A stretch of DNA of 64,000 bases, from the NCBI RefSeq assembly GCF_002482975.1, contig NZ_DLHA01000032.1:186001-250000 (forward strand). The letters are read 5' to 3'. This DNA comes from Flavobacterium sp. UBA7680 (GTDB lineage Bacteria > Bacteroidota > Bacteroidia > Flavobacteriales > Flavobacteriaceae). Positions 1 to 8,667 of the stretch are shown here, one piece after another. How positions within the stretch are numbered: the first letter of the stretch is position 1; each line of letters begins with the position of its first letter. A program made the position numbers and the translations under genes. The notes beneath the pieces are model-generated. The model saw only the letters and a program-made list of their open reading frames with translations, had not been told where the DNA came from and made no database searches.

Positions 1-336
1 GGATTCCGTACGGATTGGGCAGGTGCATCGATGACGTATGCCGAAGATATTGAAGGCTACGAAATGGTAAAACAACGTACCGATTTCTTTAAAGGAGGAA
101 ATTTTGTTCCGGTTGGAGATCCTGAAAAAGCGGCTAAAGTGATGGTTGATCTGGCTTCGCATCCAAATCCGCCTGTGCATCTTGTTTTGGGAAGCGAGGC
201 AATTGGAATTTTGCAAAACGCTGATAAAAGCAGAACGGAAGAAATGGAGAAATGGATGAATGTTAGTTTGTCTACAGATCATGAGGATTCTGGAAGTTTT
301 TTTGATTCAGCTCAGGCTAAATGGCTTAAGAAATAA
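1..336 (+). CDS. SDR-family oxidoreductase, C-terminal part (5' truncated by window)
   Basis: The reading frame is open from base 1, so this is the C-terminal 111 residues of a longer gene. It starts with GFRTDWAGASM, which resembles the segment after the active site of classical short-chain dehydrogenases (PG-x-FRTDW). The tail, with a V-G-D-P-E-K-A-A-K-V segment and a VLGSEA stretch, fits the C-terminal substrate-binding part of an NAD(P)-dependent SDR. The catalytic YxxxK and the Rossmann glycine motif lie outside the window, so activity cannot be judged. A hairpin with a T-run follows the stop. Family assignment is good; substrate is unknown. Confidence 0.75.
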   Translation, partial: GFRTDWAGASMTYAEDIEGYEMVKQRTDFFKGGNFVPVGDPEKAAKVMVDLASHPNPPVHLVLGSEAIGILQNADKSRTEEMEKWMNVSLSTDHEDSGSFFDSAQAKWLKK

Positions 337-345
337 CAATGACAA

Positions 346-378
346 AATGCATTATCAATGATAAACGCATTATTTTTT
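346..378 (+). terminator. Putative terminator after the SDR gene
   Basis: An imperfect stem (AATGCATTATC paired with GATAAACGCATT) is followed by a T-rich run directly after the SDR stop codon. Its end merges with the first arm of a dispersed repeat. Confidence 0.45.
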
Positions 379-627
379 AAACACATAGGAACATAGTTTT
401 TCTTTGTCTATAAAGGCGTTTCACTTGTTTTGAACAAACATAGCTTGTTGTTTTTTCACGCAGATTTGGCAGATTTATGCAGATTAATTTTAAAAAAAAA
501 TCTGCTAAATCTGCTTGAATCATTAAAATCTGCGTGAAATATTTTAAACACAAAGCTATGTTTGAAAATCTAGATTTTTTCAAACATCTTTTATTTAGAA
601 TATAATCTATGTTTCTATGTGTTTAAA
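376..627. repeat. Dispersed inverted repeat, CACATAG family, copy A
   Basis: The outer arms TTTAAACACATAGGAACATAG (376-396) and CTATGTTTCTATGTGTTTAAA (607-627) are near-perfect inverted copies. Nested inside are a second inverted pair built on CACGCAGATTT / AAATCTGCGTG and a GCTATGTTTGAAAATCTAGATTTTT segment. Related elements lie at 3718-3860, 7058-7318, 30606-30740 and 54071-54219. With the preceding terminator it fills the 326-bp gap before the AraC gene; no credible gene is present. Confidence 0.85.
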
Positions 628-662
628 ATATTCTCCAACTTTAATTTTTATAAATTTGTGAT

Positions 663-1475
663 ATGAACGATTCAAAAATAAATCAGAAAACCTCGCCCAT
701 TGCGTATTCCTGCTATTACACACAAAATCGTGAAGGCGAGCAATTTGCTGCACAGCATGTTTTGAGTTTTCAGATTTCGGGAGTTCTTACTTTAAATAAT
801 GGGAATAAAGAATACGTTTTTAATCCTGGTGATTTTAGATTTATCCGAAGAAATCAGCTCATCAAATTCATCAAACAACCCGATCCAAATACGGCTTTTC
901 AGTCTATTTCTATTTATTTGAATCAGGAAGCACTTCGTGATTATTCTATACAATACAATCAAAAAACAAGTTTAATTAAAAGTCCGGAAACGGAAATGGT
1001 TCTGCAGTTAAAAGAAGTTCCGTTATTGAAAAGCTTTATGAATTCGTTGATTCCATATATCAATGAGGATCAATTGATCAATGAAGAACTTCAAGCTTTA
1101 AAAGTAAATGAAGCTATCACAATTTTACTACAATGTCATCCTGAATTAAAAGATATTTTATTCGATTTCAACGAACCCGGAAAAATTGATTTGGAAGCGT
1201 TTATGAAAAAGAATTTTCATTTTAATGTGCAGTTAGATCGTTTTGCTTATTTAACGGGAAGAAGTCTGGCTACTTTTAAAAGAGATTTTCAGCGTATTTT
1301 TGATCTTTCCCCAAGCCGATGGCTCATTCAGAAAAGATTACAAGAAGCGTATTATCAAATTAAAGAAAAAGGAAAAACGCCTTCGGAAGTTTATTTAGAA
1401 GTGGGTTTTGAGGATTTATCACATTTTTCATTTGCGTTTAAGAAACAGTTTGGATTGCCTCCTTCTAAGGTTTAG
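663..1475 (+). CDS. AraC-family transcriptional regulator
   Basis: A 270-residue protein. The first ~130 residues look like the cupin-type AraC sensor domain (a short beta-rich region with VLSFQISGVLTL and YVFNPGDFRFI). Residues ~170-270 are a two-helix-turn-helix AraC DNA-binding domain: LDRFAYLTGRSLATFKRDFQ, then PSEVYLEVGFEDLSHFSFAFKKQFG followed by a PPSKV end. Length is normal for the family. It reads away from the leftward stress cluster. AraC proteins commonly bind spaced direct repeats, and two hydrolase promoters at 6.38 and 8.72 kb carry such repeats, so this regulator is one possible candidate for them; that link is inference. Confidence 0.9.
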   Translation: MNDSKINQKTSPIAYSCYYTQNREGEQFAAQHVLSFQISGVLTLNNGNKEYVFNPGDFRFIRRNQLIKFIKQPDPNTAFQSISIYLNQEALRDYSIQYNQKTSLIKSPETEMVLQLKEVPLLKSFMNSLIPYINEDQLINEELQALKVNEAITILLQCHPELKDILFDFNEPGKIDLEAFMKKNFHFNVQLDRFAYLTGRSLATFKRDFQRIFDLSPSRWLIQKRLQEAYYQIKEKGKTPSEVYLEVGFEDLSHFSFAFKKQFGLPPSKV

Positions 1476-1505
1476 TTTTTAGTTTCAGGTTTCAAGTTGA
1501 CTTGG

Positions 1506-1609
1506 TTTGTCATTTCGAGGAACGAGAAATCGCACGCGAAACTCGCCAAAGATTGGAGAATTACTGTGCGGAATTTCTAGTGCGATTTCTCGTTCCTCGA
1601 AATGACAAA
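1506..1609. repeat. Dispersed ~100-bp inverted-repeat element, GTCATTTCGAGG family, copy 1
   Basis: Perfect 30-bp terminal inverted repeats (1506-1535 and 1580-1609), beginning TTTGTCATTTCGAGGAACGA, enclose a ~44-bp centre containing CAAAGATTGG. It has no coding capacity. Related copies are at 3503-3606, 26018-26120, 26167-26222 (half) and 29631-29752. The copy lies between convergent genes, so its hairpin could also serve as a bidirectional terminator. Confidence 0.9.
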
Positions 1610-1649
1610 CTGTGTCTATAAAACTGTGACTGAATACTGCGACTGTAAA

Positions 1650-2417
1650 CTACCTATTCTCCAGCCAGCTCAAAAATGCCGTAGCTTTCTCTTTCCCAAC
1701 TAATAATTTTTCTTCTGTTGGAATAGTGAGTTTTAGAATTAATTTTCTTGAGAAATAATGCTCTGCCTCTCTTATTGCTGAAAAGTTTACCAAATATTGT
1801 CTGTTGATTCTGAAAAACTGAATGGCTGATAACAGTTTATGAACTTCATCCAGAGATTGCGTAATTTGATATTCTGTTTTATCAAAAGTTACGATTGTTG
1901 GAGTTTCGTTTTTGATGTAGAAAAAGGCAATATTTTCTGTTTGAATCGTTTGGTATTTATTGTTTTTAAAAACCAAAAAACTGCTTTTTCCTTTATTTTC
2001 GCCCGTTCTTGTTAAGAGATAATCGAAATCGGGCATCATTTTTTTATTTCTTTGGAAGAAGTTTTTCAGTTCGCCTGCTTTTTTAATGGCCTGTGAAATA
2101 CTTTCTCTTGAAAAAGGTTTTAGAACATAATCGATTCCGTTTGATTTGAAAGCGTCGATGGCGTAATCATCAAAAGCAGTACAGAAAATTACAGGCGACA
2201 AAACTTCCACATTTTTGAAAATTTCAAAGCTCAAACCATCTGCAAGCTGAATATCCATAAAAATCAAATCGGGCTGATCGTTTTCTAAAAGATAACTCAC
2301 AGCTCCGTCGATACTTTGAATATACGACAAAATTTGAGCATCGGGTCTGATACTCAAAATTAGCTGACCAAGCGCTTTGGCCGTTTTTATTTCATCTTCA
2401 ATTATTACGATAGTCAT
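1650..2417 (-). CDS. LytTR-type response regulator
   Basis: 255 residues. The N-terminal receiver domain carries the acidic pair in IIEDE, the phospho-acceptor Asp55 in LIFMDIQL, and the conserved Lys in VLKPFSR. The C-terminal ~100 residues are a LytTR DNA-binding domain (IAFFYIKNETPTIVTFD... FFRINRQYLVN). Its start overlaps the upstream kinase gene by 20 bp, so the two are co-transcribed and translationally coupled. This pair type typically controls envelope or transport genes, but no target can be named here. Confidence 0.93.
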   Translation of the reverse strand: MTIVIIEDEIKTAKALGQLILSIRPDAQILSYIQSIDGAVSYLLENDQPDLIFMDIQLADGLSFEIFKNVEVLSPVIFCTAFDDYAIDAFKSNGIDYVLKPFSRESISQAIKKAGELKNFFQRNKKMMPDFDYLLTRTGENKGKSSFLVFKNNKYQTIQTENIAFFYIKNETPTIVTFDKTEYQITQSLDEVHKLLSAIQFFRINRQYLVNFSAIREAEHYFSRKLILKLTIPTEEKLLVGKEKATAFLSWLENR

Positions 2418-3414
2418 AAATCAGTGGTATTTTTACTTTAAAAAGGGTTTCGGTTTTATCAATTTCAATTTCTTTGTTAACCAAATGTAGAAAACGCTGG
2501 TTGATATTGTTCAGTCCAACGCCGGTTGACAAAGTACCTCGTTTTAGCTGAATTGGATTTTCGATTACCAGAAAATCATTTTCGGTATATAATTTAATTT
2601 TCAAAGGTTTATCAAGCGAAACCACATTGTGTTTGATACAATTCTCGATCAATAATTGCAATGAAAAAGGCGGAATCGCACAATCGAATTGCTTTTCATC
2701 TATTTCTTTTATGACTTCAAATCCGTCTTCAAAACGGGCTTTCAGCAGATATACATACGAATCTAAAATTTGTAATTCTTCTTTTAACGGAATCAAATCC
2801 ATTTTTCTGCTTTCGAGAGTAAATCGGTAAAAATCAGATAATTTCAGGATAAAATCAGAACTCTGTGGATCTTGCATGTCTACCATCGATTTTAAAGTAT
2901 TCAGGCTGTTGAATAAAAAATGCGGATTTACCTGTTGTTTCAATAATTCGTACTGTGCTCCTAAATGTACTGCTTTTGTGCGCTCCAGTTCTACTCCCAT
3001 TTGCTGAGTTTGGTAATTCTGAAAAAGTAAATGCAAAAACATATACACAATCAAATTGATCAAAATACCACGAAGTTCAAACATGATTGGCGCGTCCATT
3101 TTTGAAACCTGAAAAAGTTCCTGATGTGCAATTACGAGAATCACCATCAACAAAATTCCTAAAACAACACTCAGTAAAAGTTTCCAGTTAAATAAACTTT
3201 TATTGGTACGTTGAGATGAAAATTTGGGTAAACTATAAATGTTGTAATACCATATAAAAAGGGAAAACAGTAGTGTAATAGAAGAGTTTATGATGATATC
3301 TCCAGGCGTAGAATCGGCATCAAATAATTTTGGGATTGAAGCCAGAATTGCAAGTGCAATTGAGCTTCCCCAAATAATTTTGAGCGAAACCTGAAAACGT
3401 TTTGATTTTTCCAT
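2398..3414 (-). CDS. LytS/YehU-type sensor histidine kinase
   Basis: 338 residues. Membrane segments lie at roughly residues 12-30, 40-60, 78-97 and 115-132, followed by a short linker and the His_kinase domain with the phospho-acceptor His165 in QQVNPHFLFNSLNTLKSM. The C-terminal HATPase contains LLIENCIKHN (N box) and GVGLNNINQR (G box). It lacks a large extracellular sensor, as usual for the simple 4-TM members. It is cognate to the overlapping LytTR regulator. Confidence 0.93.
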   Translation of the reverse strand: MEKSKRFQVSLKIIWGSSIALAILASIPKLFDADSTPGDIIINSSITLLFSLFIWYYNIYSLPKFSSQRTNKSLFNWKLLLSVVLGILLMVILVIAHQELFQVSKMDAPIMFELRGILINLIVYMFLHLLFQNYQTQQMGVELERTKAVHLGAQYELLKQQVNPHFLFNSLNTLKSMVDMQDPQSSDFILKLSDFYRFTLESRKMDLIPLKEELQILDSYVYLLKARFEDGFEVIKEIDEKQFDCAIPPFSLQLLIENCIKHNVVSLDKPLKIKLYTENDFLVIENPIQLKRGTLSTGVGLNNINQRFLHLVNKEIEIDKTETLFKVKIPLIYDYRNN

Positions 3415-3502
3415 AATTGTATCAGTTTTTTATCCTGTTTGTCAAAGATAGTTTTATTTTGAAAAAAGATTTTATGCAGATTTAAAAAGTCAGCCCAAAG
3501 TA

Positions 3503-3606
3503 TTGTCATTTCGAGGAACGAGGAATCTTCACTAGTAGCTCTACAAAGATTGGCGACATACTGTATGGAGTTACTTGCGAAGATTTCTCGTTCCTCGAAA
3601 TGACAA
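3503..3606. repeat. GTCATTTCGAGG-family inverted repeat, copy 2
   Basis: Arms TTGTCATTTCGAGGAACGAG and its inverted copy end at 3503 and 3606. The centre contains CTACAAAGATTGGCGACATA, resembling the centres of other copies. It sits in the 450-bp gap upstream of the kinase gene. A partial copy of the GCAAAG family (3630-3660) follows. No gene is seen in this gap. Confidence 0.85.
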
Positions 3607-3717
3607 ATATGACGAAGCATTTTTTTTAATCTCGCAAAGGCGCAGAGGCGCAAAGTTTTTATTCGCAAATTGTATGGAAATAGAATCAAAAAAATCTGCA
3701 AAATCTGCGTGAAATAT

Positions 3718-3860
3718 ATTTAAACACATAGAAACATAGATTAATTTCTTAATAATAAAGAACTAAAAGAAAATCTAGATTTTCACACATAGCTATGTGT
3801 ATTTAAACAAATGAAATGCCTTTTATAGACAAAGAAAAGCTATGTCTCTATGTGTTTAAG
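3718..3860. repeat. CACATAG-family inverted repeat, copy B
   Basis: Outer arms TTTAAACACATAGAAACATAG (from 3718) and GCTATGTCTCTATGTGTTTAA (to 3860). The interior holds AATCTAGATTTTCACACATAGCTATGTGT and an AAATGCCTTTTATAGACAAAGAAAAG block also found in copies D and E. It ends just after the stop codon of the leftward DUF1223 gene and may act as its terminator. Confidence 0.85.
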
Positions 3861-3864
3861 AAAA

Positions 3865-4605
3865 TTAAGCTCGTTTTACTTCTAAAATAGCTCCTGAATT
3901 CATATCCTGAACAAAACCAATGATTTCAAAATCCTGTGCATTATAATTTTTAGGAAGATGAACCGATGCTGTTCCTTTTTTAACTTTGTTTAAATCTACT
4001 GACTGCAGATTGCGAACAATTTGATAATGCGATAAAACTCTGTGAGCGTTCTCTCCTCTTTTTACATTGCTTTTGGCTTCTTTTTGAACTACAGCAATCA
4101 ATAAACGACTGTTTTTTGAAGTGCCTTCTACATTGTAACTTACAGCAACAGAATTCGCATTTTGACTGGCTTCTAAGCTTAAACTCGTCGAAGCAGGTTT
4201 TGAAAGTGCCGATTTAATTCCGTTTCTTAAACTTGTTTCTTGAGATCCGATATAATCTATTTTTCCGTTAATGATTACCTGCGGAGTATAGATTGGATCT
4301 TTGCCCATATATTTGGCATAATCGTATTGTCTTTTGGTAAAATCTGCGTTGCTAAAAATATCTTTCCAGCCTTGTTTGTCCCAATAATCTACGTGATAAG
4401 AAAGTACGTAAACATTTTTATCTTTTAATTCGTTTTGAATTTTTCCTAGTAGTTCATCTGCTGGCGGACAGCTTGAACATCCTTCGGAAGTATATAATTC
4501 TAAAAGGGCAAAACCCTTTTTATCTTGATTGCTTTGGCTGAAAATAGTGTTTCCTGTTAAGAAAAACAGCATTGCAAAAGCACTTATTATTTTTATCTTT
4601 TTCAT
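3865..4605 (-). CDS. DUF1223 family secreted thioredoxin-like protein
   Basis: 246 residues with an N-terminal signal peptide (KKIKIISAFAMLFFLTGNT, cleavage near SQS). The mature start has the family hallmark LLELYTSEGCSSCPPADELL, giving a CxxC pair at Cys43/Cys46 in a thioredoxin-like fold. DUF1223 proteins are predicted exported redox proteins of unknown substrate. A C-terminal beta-rich half follows, as usual for the family. The next gene in the same direction encodes an Ohr peroxidase, consistent with a redox theme, though a repeat-filled gap separates them. Confidence 0.88.
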   Translation of the reverse strand: MKKIKIISAFAMLFFLTGNTIFSQSNQDKKGFALLELYTSEGCSSCPPADELLGKIQNELKDKNVYVLSYHVDYWDKQGWKDIFSNADFTKRQYDYAKYMGKDPIYTPQVIINGKIDYIGSQETSLRNGIKSALSKPASTSLSLEASQNANSVAVSYNVEGTSKNSRLLIAVVQKEAKSNVKRGENAHRVLSHYQIVRNLQSVDLNKVKKGTASVHLPKNYNAQDFEIIGFVQDMNSGAILEVKRA

Positions 4606-4621
4606 GATTCCTATTTTATTT

Positions 4622-4709
4622 CCTGCAAGGTTTTTAAAACCTTGTAGGAATATTTTTTTATTTAGAAAGTCTATAAGTTAAACCTACAAGGTTTTGAAAA
4701 CCTTGCAGG
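4622..4709. repeat. Double hairpin of the CCTGCAAGG type
   Basis: CCTGCAAGGTTTT with AAAACCTTGTAGG (4622-4648) and CCTACAAGGTTTT with AAAACCTTGCAGG (4683-4709) form two hairpins that are also inverted copies of each other. It lies in the short gap between the ohr and DUF1223 genes. Confidence 0.8.
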
Positions 4710-4725
4710 TTAAACAACTTAGAAA

Positions 4726-5136
4726 TTAAAGAATATTAATCTCAACGTTTATATTTCCTCTTGTTGCTTTAGAATAAGGACAAGTTTGATGTGCCTGAGC
4801 TGCTAAAGCTTCTGCCGTTTCACGATCAATGCCCGGAAGGCTGATGTTTAAACGTGCCTGCAAAGAATATTCACCTTCTGTTACGCATAAATCTACTTCT
4901 GCATCTACAGCAGTTTCAGCTGGAAGTCTAACTCCTTGTTTTGAAGCTGCGATTCCTAATGCTCCAATAAAACAAGCCGACCATCCTGCTGCAAATAACT
5001 GCTCTGGATTTGTTCCCGGACGTGATGTTCCCGGAGAACTTAATTTGATATTCAATTGTTCATCTGAACTTTGAGAAGCGCCTTCTCTACCACCTGTTGT
5101 GTGTGTTTTTCCTGTGTATAATACTTGTGTGTTCAT
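4726..5136 (-). CDS. ohr: Organic hydroperoxide resistance protein (Ohr, OsmC superfamily)
   Basis: 136 residues, normal Ohr length. The two reactive cysteines are in their family contexts: Cys55 in FAAGWSACFIGAL and Cys119 in HQTCPYSKATRGNI. The N-terminus LYTGKTHTTGGREG is also typical. Ohr reduces organic hydroperoxides with a thiol or dihydrolipoyl reductant in the cytoplasm. No OhrR-type MarR gene is adjacent. The gene is followed in the same direction by DUF1223 and preceded by an alpha/beta hydrolase gene. Confidence 0.95.
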   Translation of the reverse strand: MNTQVLYTGKTHTTGGREGASQSSDEQLNIKLSSPGTSRPGTNPEQLFAAGWSACFIGALGIAASKQGVRLPAETAVDAEVDLCVTEGEYSLQARLNISLPGIDRETAEALAAQAHQTCPYSKATRGNINVEINIL

Positions 5137-5280
5137 AATTTTTAATTTTAGATATTAGATTGTTGATTTTAGATTATTTCTAATTTTAGATATTAGAGTT
5201 TAGATTTTAGATTATTTGAAATTTATTTTTGATATTGTCATTGACATTGAATTGGAATTTGAAATTCAAAAAATTGGAAT

Positions 5281-6282
5281 TTATTTTAAGCCATCCACAT
5301 CAATAATTGCTTGTGCAAATGATTTCGGGTCTTCTTGCGGAACGTTGTGTCCTATTCCTTTTAGAATTCTGTGGGCGTATTTACCTGTGAATTTGTTTGC
5401 ATATGCTTTTCCATCTGCAAAAGCGCCGTCAAAATCACTTCCTATTGTGATTGTTGGTACTTTAATTTCCGGTCTTGCTGCAAGACGTTTTTCTAAAGCG
5501 TCGTATCTAGATTCTCCTGCTTCAAGAGATTGTCTCCATCTGTAATTATGAATTACGATTGCTACGTGATCTGGGTTATCAAAAGACTGAGCTGTTTGAT
5601 CGTAAGTTGCTTTGTCGAAATTCCATAGCGGAGAAGCGATCTGCCAGATTTGTTTGTTGAATTCGTAAGTATTTTGACTGTAGCCTAATTTTCCTCTTTC
5701 AGTTGCAAAATAATATTGGTACCACCATCCTAATTCGGCTTTTGGAGGTAATGGTTTTAAATTAGCTTCTAAATTCACTACTAAATAACCACTTACAGAA
5801 ACCAAACCTTTTACGCGTTCCGGCCATAGTGCTGCCATAACTACTGCTGTTCTTGCGCCCCAATCAAATCCGCCAACTACGGCTTTATCAATTTTTAAAG
5901 CATCCATAAAAGCAATAATATCACTTGCTAACGCTGCTTGTTGTCCGTTTCTGAAAGTGTCTTTTGAAAGGAAAGTTGTAGTTCCTGAACCTCTTAAATA
6001 AGGTGTAAATACATGATATCCTTTTGAAACTAAAATTGGCACTACTTCATTGTAACTGTGAATGTCATAAGGCCATCCGTGAAGTAAGATTACCGGAGTT
6101 CCGTTTGAAGGACCTGCTTCTGTATATCCTACGTTTAATAATCCGGCGTTGATTTGTTTTAAAGTTCCTAGTGAACCATCTTGTTTTTCTGTTTGTGCAA
6201 TTGATACTGTGTTTACTAAAAGAAAGGCAATTAAAAGAACTGCGTTTGTAATTCTGTTTTTGATTTTTACTATCGTTTTCAT
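5281..6282 (-). CDS. Secreted alpha/beta hydrolase with Asp nucleophile (epoxide hydrolase/dehalogenase-like)
   Basis: 333 residues with a signal peptide (NAVLLIAFLLVNTVSIAQ). Oxyanion-hole motif HGWPYD is at 69-74. The nucleophile elbow GGFDWGARTA puts Asp140, not Ser, at the nucleophile position, as in haloalkane dehalogenases and soluble epoxide hydrolases. The candidate catalytic His is His312 in KGIGHNVPQEDP. Substrate is unknown. Its promoter region (6329-6402) closely matches that of the epoxide hydrolase gene at 7331-8623, implying joint control. An esterase role is less likely because the elbow Ser is absent. Confidence 0.88.
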   Translation of the reverse strand: MKTIVKIKNRITNAVLLIAFLLVNTVSIAQTEKQDGSLGTLKQINAGLLNVGYTEAGPSNGTPVILLHGWPYDIHSYNEVVPILVSKGYHVFTPYLRGSGTTTFLSKDTFRNGQQAALASDIIAFMDALKIDKAVVGGFDWGARTAVVMAALWPERVKGLVSVSGYLVVNLEANLKPLPPKAELGWWYQYYFATERGKLGYSQNTYEFNKQIWQIASPLWNFDKATYDQTAQSFDNPDHVAIVIHNYRWRQSLEAGESRYDALEKRLAARPEIKVPTITIGSDFDGAFADGKAYANKFTGKYAHRILKGIGHNVPQEDPKSFAQAIIDVDGLK

Positions 6283-6328
6283 AATTATTATTTTTTTTGA
6301 TTAGTTGATTATCAGTTAATTTCTTCGT

Positions 6329-6402
6329 CAAAGGTATCTCGACAATCCACGTTTTAAAAGGAGAAAAAAGCCGAAGTGGACAAAGTAAAAGGTGAAATGG
6401 AC
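6329..6402 (-). promoter_or_regulatory. Control region shared with the epoxide hydrolase gene: -7 box plus spaced direct repeats
   Basis: On the coding (minus) strand the -7 box TACCTTTG (6329-6336) fits the Bacteroidota TAnnTTTG consensus. Upstream of it are two GTCC half-sites (GGAC on plus at 6378-6381 and 6399-6402) exactly 21 bp apart. The block at 8668-8741 has the same parts at identical spacings (49 bp from box start to first GGAC). No good -33 element is visible, as expected for an activator-dependent promoter. Confidence 0.6.
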
Positions 6403-6440
6403 AATCGTTTAGTTATGAGTTTTGAATTATGAGTTATGAG

Positions 6441-6570
6441 TAGTTTAACCGCAAAGCACGCAAAGTTTTTTTTATTCGTAAGGCTTTGTAAAAGCGCAAA
6501 GATCGCAAAGCTATATGCTAAAAAACTTTGCGAACTTTGCGTAGACCTTTGCGCCTTTGCGGTTAAACTA
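6441..6570. repeat. GCAAAG-family inverted repeat, copy 1
   Basis: Ends TAGTTTAACCGCAAAG and CTTTGCGGTTAAACTA are exact inverted copies. The interior has several GCAAAG/CTTTGC blocks. It occupies most of the 321-bp gap between the cupin gene and the hydrolase promoter. A sister copy is at 8797-8916 in the equivalent position upstream of the other hydrolase. Confidence 0.85.
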
Positions 6571-6603
6571 TTCGCATTTCAACTTTAAACTTTAAACTTG
6601 AAA

Positions 6604-7017
6604 CTACTTTTTCATTACTAGAACCGGTTTTCCTTTTTCAACGATATAAGTTGCCAGTTCTGATGCTTTTACGTTGGTATTATTTTTAGCGGAGTGAACA
6701 ACTCCTGCGGGGATAAAAAGAACTTCTCCGGCTTTTAAGGTTACAGGTGCTTGTCCTTCAACTTCATATTCAAGTGAACCTTCTAATACATAAATGATTT
6801 CTTCACCCGGATGAGAATGTTTTCCGAAAGCGGTATGTCCGTCAAAATCAATTCTGGCTTGAACGGTTTCTCTTCCCGGAATGCTTAGATCGTGTTTTTG
6901 TAAATCAGTACGTTTTATTCCGGTTTGTGCTGCGATTTGATTTGGAATTAAAAAGGCGATTATGCCTAAAATGATAATGGCGATTATAACCCATGTTTTT
7001 TGTTTTTTAGTTTCCAT
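6604..7017 (-). CDS. Cupin-domain protein with N-terminal membrane anchor
   Basis: 137 residues. A hydrophobic N-terminal segment (WVIIAIIILGIIAFLIPNQ) acts as a signal anchor or uncleaved signal peptide. The rest is a single small cupin with the first metal motif GKHSHPGEEIIYVLEGSLEYEVEG and the second motif VLFIPAGVVHSAKN, so the metal-binding His/Glu set looks intact. Function is unknown; it sits among stress and detoxification genes read in the same direction. The first 20 or so residues are positively charged (METKKQK), consistent with insertion N-in. Confidence 0.88.
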   Translation of the reverse strand: METKKQKTWVIIAIIILGIIAFLIPNQIAAQTGIKRTDLQKHDLSIPGRETVQARIDFDGHTAFGKHSHPGEEIIYVLEGSLEYEVEGQAPVTLKAGEVLFIPAGVVHSAKNNTNVKASELATYIVEKGKPVLVMKK

Positions 7018-7057
7018 GACTTTATTTTTTAATAGTTAGTTTTTTAACAGTTGATTT

Positions 7058-7318
7058 TTTAAACACATAGGAACATAGATTTACTTTGTCTAGAAAGGCG
7101 TTTCACTTGTTTTGAACAAACATAGTTTGCTGGGTTTTTCACGCAGATTTTAAAAAGATTTAAGCAGATAAATACAGATTTTTTATTCAATTTTATCTGC
7201 TCAAATCTGCCGAATCTGCGTGAAACTTTTTGTCAGCAAATATGACTATGTGTGAAAATCTAGATTTTTTCAAGACCCTTTTACCACGTTTTCAATCTAT
7301 GTCTCTATGTGTTTAAAT
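7058..7318. repeat. CACATAG-family inverted repeat, copy C
   Basis: Arms TTAAACACATAGGAACATAGAT (7059-7080) and CTATGTCTCTATGTGTTTAA (7297-7316), with a nested CACGCAGATTTTAAAAAGATT / AATCTGCGTG pair as in copy A. It fills the 313-bp gap between the epoxide hydrolase stop and the cupin start; no gene is seen here. Confidence 0.85.
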
Positions 7319-7330
7319 AAATTATTTAGA

Positions 7331-8623
7331 TTATTTTCTCAATGATTTAAAAGCGGCGCGAAGTTCAACTGAAAACAATTGCGGTTCTTCCCAAGAAGCA
7401 AAATGTCCGCCTTTGTTTACTTCTTTAAAATAAATCAGGTTTTTGTATGCTTTTTCAGCCCATGTTTTTGGTGCTTGGTAAATTTCTCCCGGAAAAACAG
7501 TTATCGCAACCGGAATCTTGATTTCAGCAGTTCTTTGTTCTACCGCATTGAAGTTGTTATTGTTATTTTCCCAATATAAATTAGCAGATGAATTAGCAGT
7601 ATTCGTAAACCAGTAAAGTGAAATATCATCCAGCATTTCATCTTTAGTCAATGATTTTTCGGCATTTCCACCGCTGTAAGTCCAATCGTTGAATTTATCT
7701 AAGAAAAACGAAGCCAAACCAACAGGAGAATCTGTAAGTCCGTAACCTAAAGTCTGCGGACGAGTCACCATCATTCCGGCATAACCACCGCCTTTTGTGT
7801 ATAATTTATTCAGAGAATTAAAAGCTGCATTTTCTTTAACCGATAATCCTTTTGGTGCAGGATCTCCGTCTTTAAGCGCTTTGGCAACATCCGCAGGAAC
7901 TGTTGCAGGCATATTTACGTGAATTCCCAATAAACCTTCAGGAGCTTGGCGCGCCATCGCATCGGCAATTACAGACCCCCAGTCACCACCTTGCGAAACA
8001 TAATGTTTATAACCCAAACGTTTCATTAAAACATCCCAAGCGTTTCCTATTTTTTCTGGTCCCCAACCCGTTCCTTTTGGCTTTTCAGAAAAACCGTAAC
8101 CCGGCATTGAAGGAATAACCAAATCAAAAGCATCTTCTGCTTTTCCGCCATACGCTGTTGGATCTGTTAATGGACCAATAACTTTTAAAAGTTCAAAAAA
8201 TGAACCCGGCCATCCGTGAGTGATAATTAACGGTAAAGCATTTTTATGTTTTGATTTAATGTGAATGAATTGAATATCCAGTCCGTCGATGTTGGTTACA
8301 AATTGAGGCAGAGCATTTAGTTTTTCTTCTGTTTTATGCCAGTCGTAATCGGTTCCCCAATATTTAACCAGATTCTGAATCTGTTCTAGTTTTACTCCCT
8401 GCGATTGATCTGCTACGGTTTCTTTATCTGGCCATCTTGTAGCATTTACACGATTGCGAAGTTCTGTAATCGCTTCCTGTGAAACGCTAATGTGATACGG
8501 ACGAATTAAATTACAATCGGTTTTAGTTTCGTTCTGTGCAAAAGATACGGCAGTAGCCAGCATAAAAGTTCCCGTTGCAATAGCGTTTAAAAAACTACGC
8601 TTGTTTAGTTGAAATGTTTTCAT
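7331..8623 (-). CDS. Epoxide hydrolase (EHN-domain, exported)
   Basis: 430 residues with an N-terminal signal peptide ending SFAQ. The mature N-terminus is the epoxide hydrolase N-terminal (EHN) domain, RPYHISVSQEAITELRNRV with ATRWPD. The alpha/beta hydrolase core has HGWPGS (136-141), the Asp nucleophile Asp214 in SQGGDWGSVIA, and the catalytic His in NKGGHFASWEEP near residue 408. This is the microsomal-epoxide-hydrolase-like arrangement; such enzymes hydrate epoxides to diols. The promoter region matches that of the other Asp-nucleophile hydrolase (5281-6282), so the two are probably induced together. Confidence 0.92.
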   Translation of the reverse strand: MKTFQLNKRSFLNAIATGTFMLATAVSFAQNETKTDCNLIRPYHISVSQEAITELRNRVNATRWPDKETVADQSQGVKLEQIQNLVKYWGTDYDWHKTEEKLNALPQFVTNIDGLDIQFIHIKSKHKNALPLIITHGWPGSFFELLKVIGPLTDPTAYGGKAEDAFDLVIPSMPGYGFSEKPKGTGWGPEKIGNAWDVLMKRLGYKHYVSQGGDWGSVIADAMARQAPEGLLGIHVNMPATVPADVAKALKDGDPAPKGLSVKENAAFNSLNKLYTKGGGYAGMMVTRPQTLGYGLTDSPVGLASFFLDKFNDWTYSGGNAEKSLTKDEMLDDISLYWFTNTANSSANLYWENNNNNFNAVEQRTAEIKIPVAITVFPGEIYQAPKTWAEKAYKNLIYFKEVNKGGHFASWEEPQLFSVELRAAFKSLRK

Positions 8624-8667
8624 TTTTTTGATTTTTAAATTATTTGAATATCAGTTAATTTCTTCGT

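Noticed and set aside
377..583. 68-codon open frame on the minus strand
   Set aside because: It lies wholly inside a CACATAG-family repeat and has no family-like or amphipathic features; the frame is a by-product of the repeat.
651..658. TAAATTTG -7-like box before the AraC gene
   Set aside because: It is only 5 bp before the ATG, so the transcript would start inside the gene; no later start codon fits the domain structure.
3288..3701. 137-codon open frame on the minus strand
   Set aside because: It overlaps the kinase gene in another frame and runs through repeat copy 2; composition follows the repeat, not a protein.
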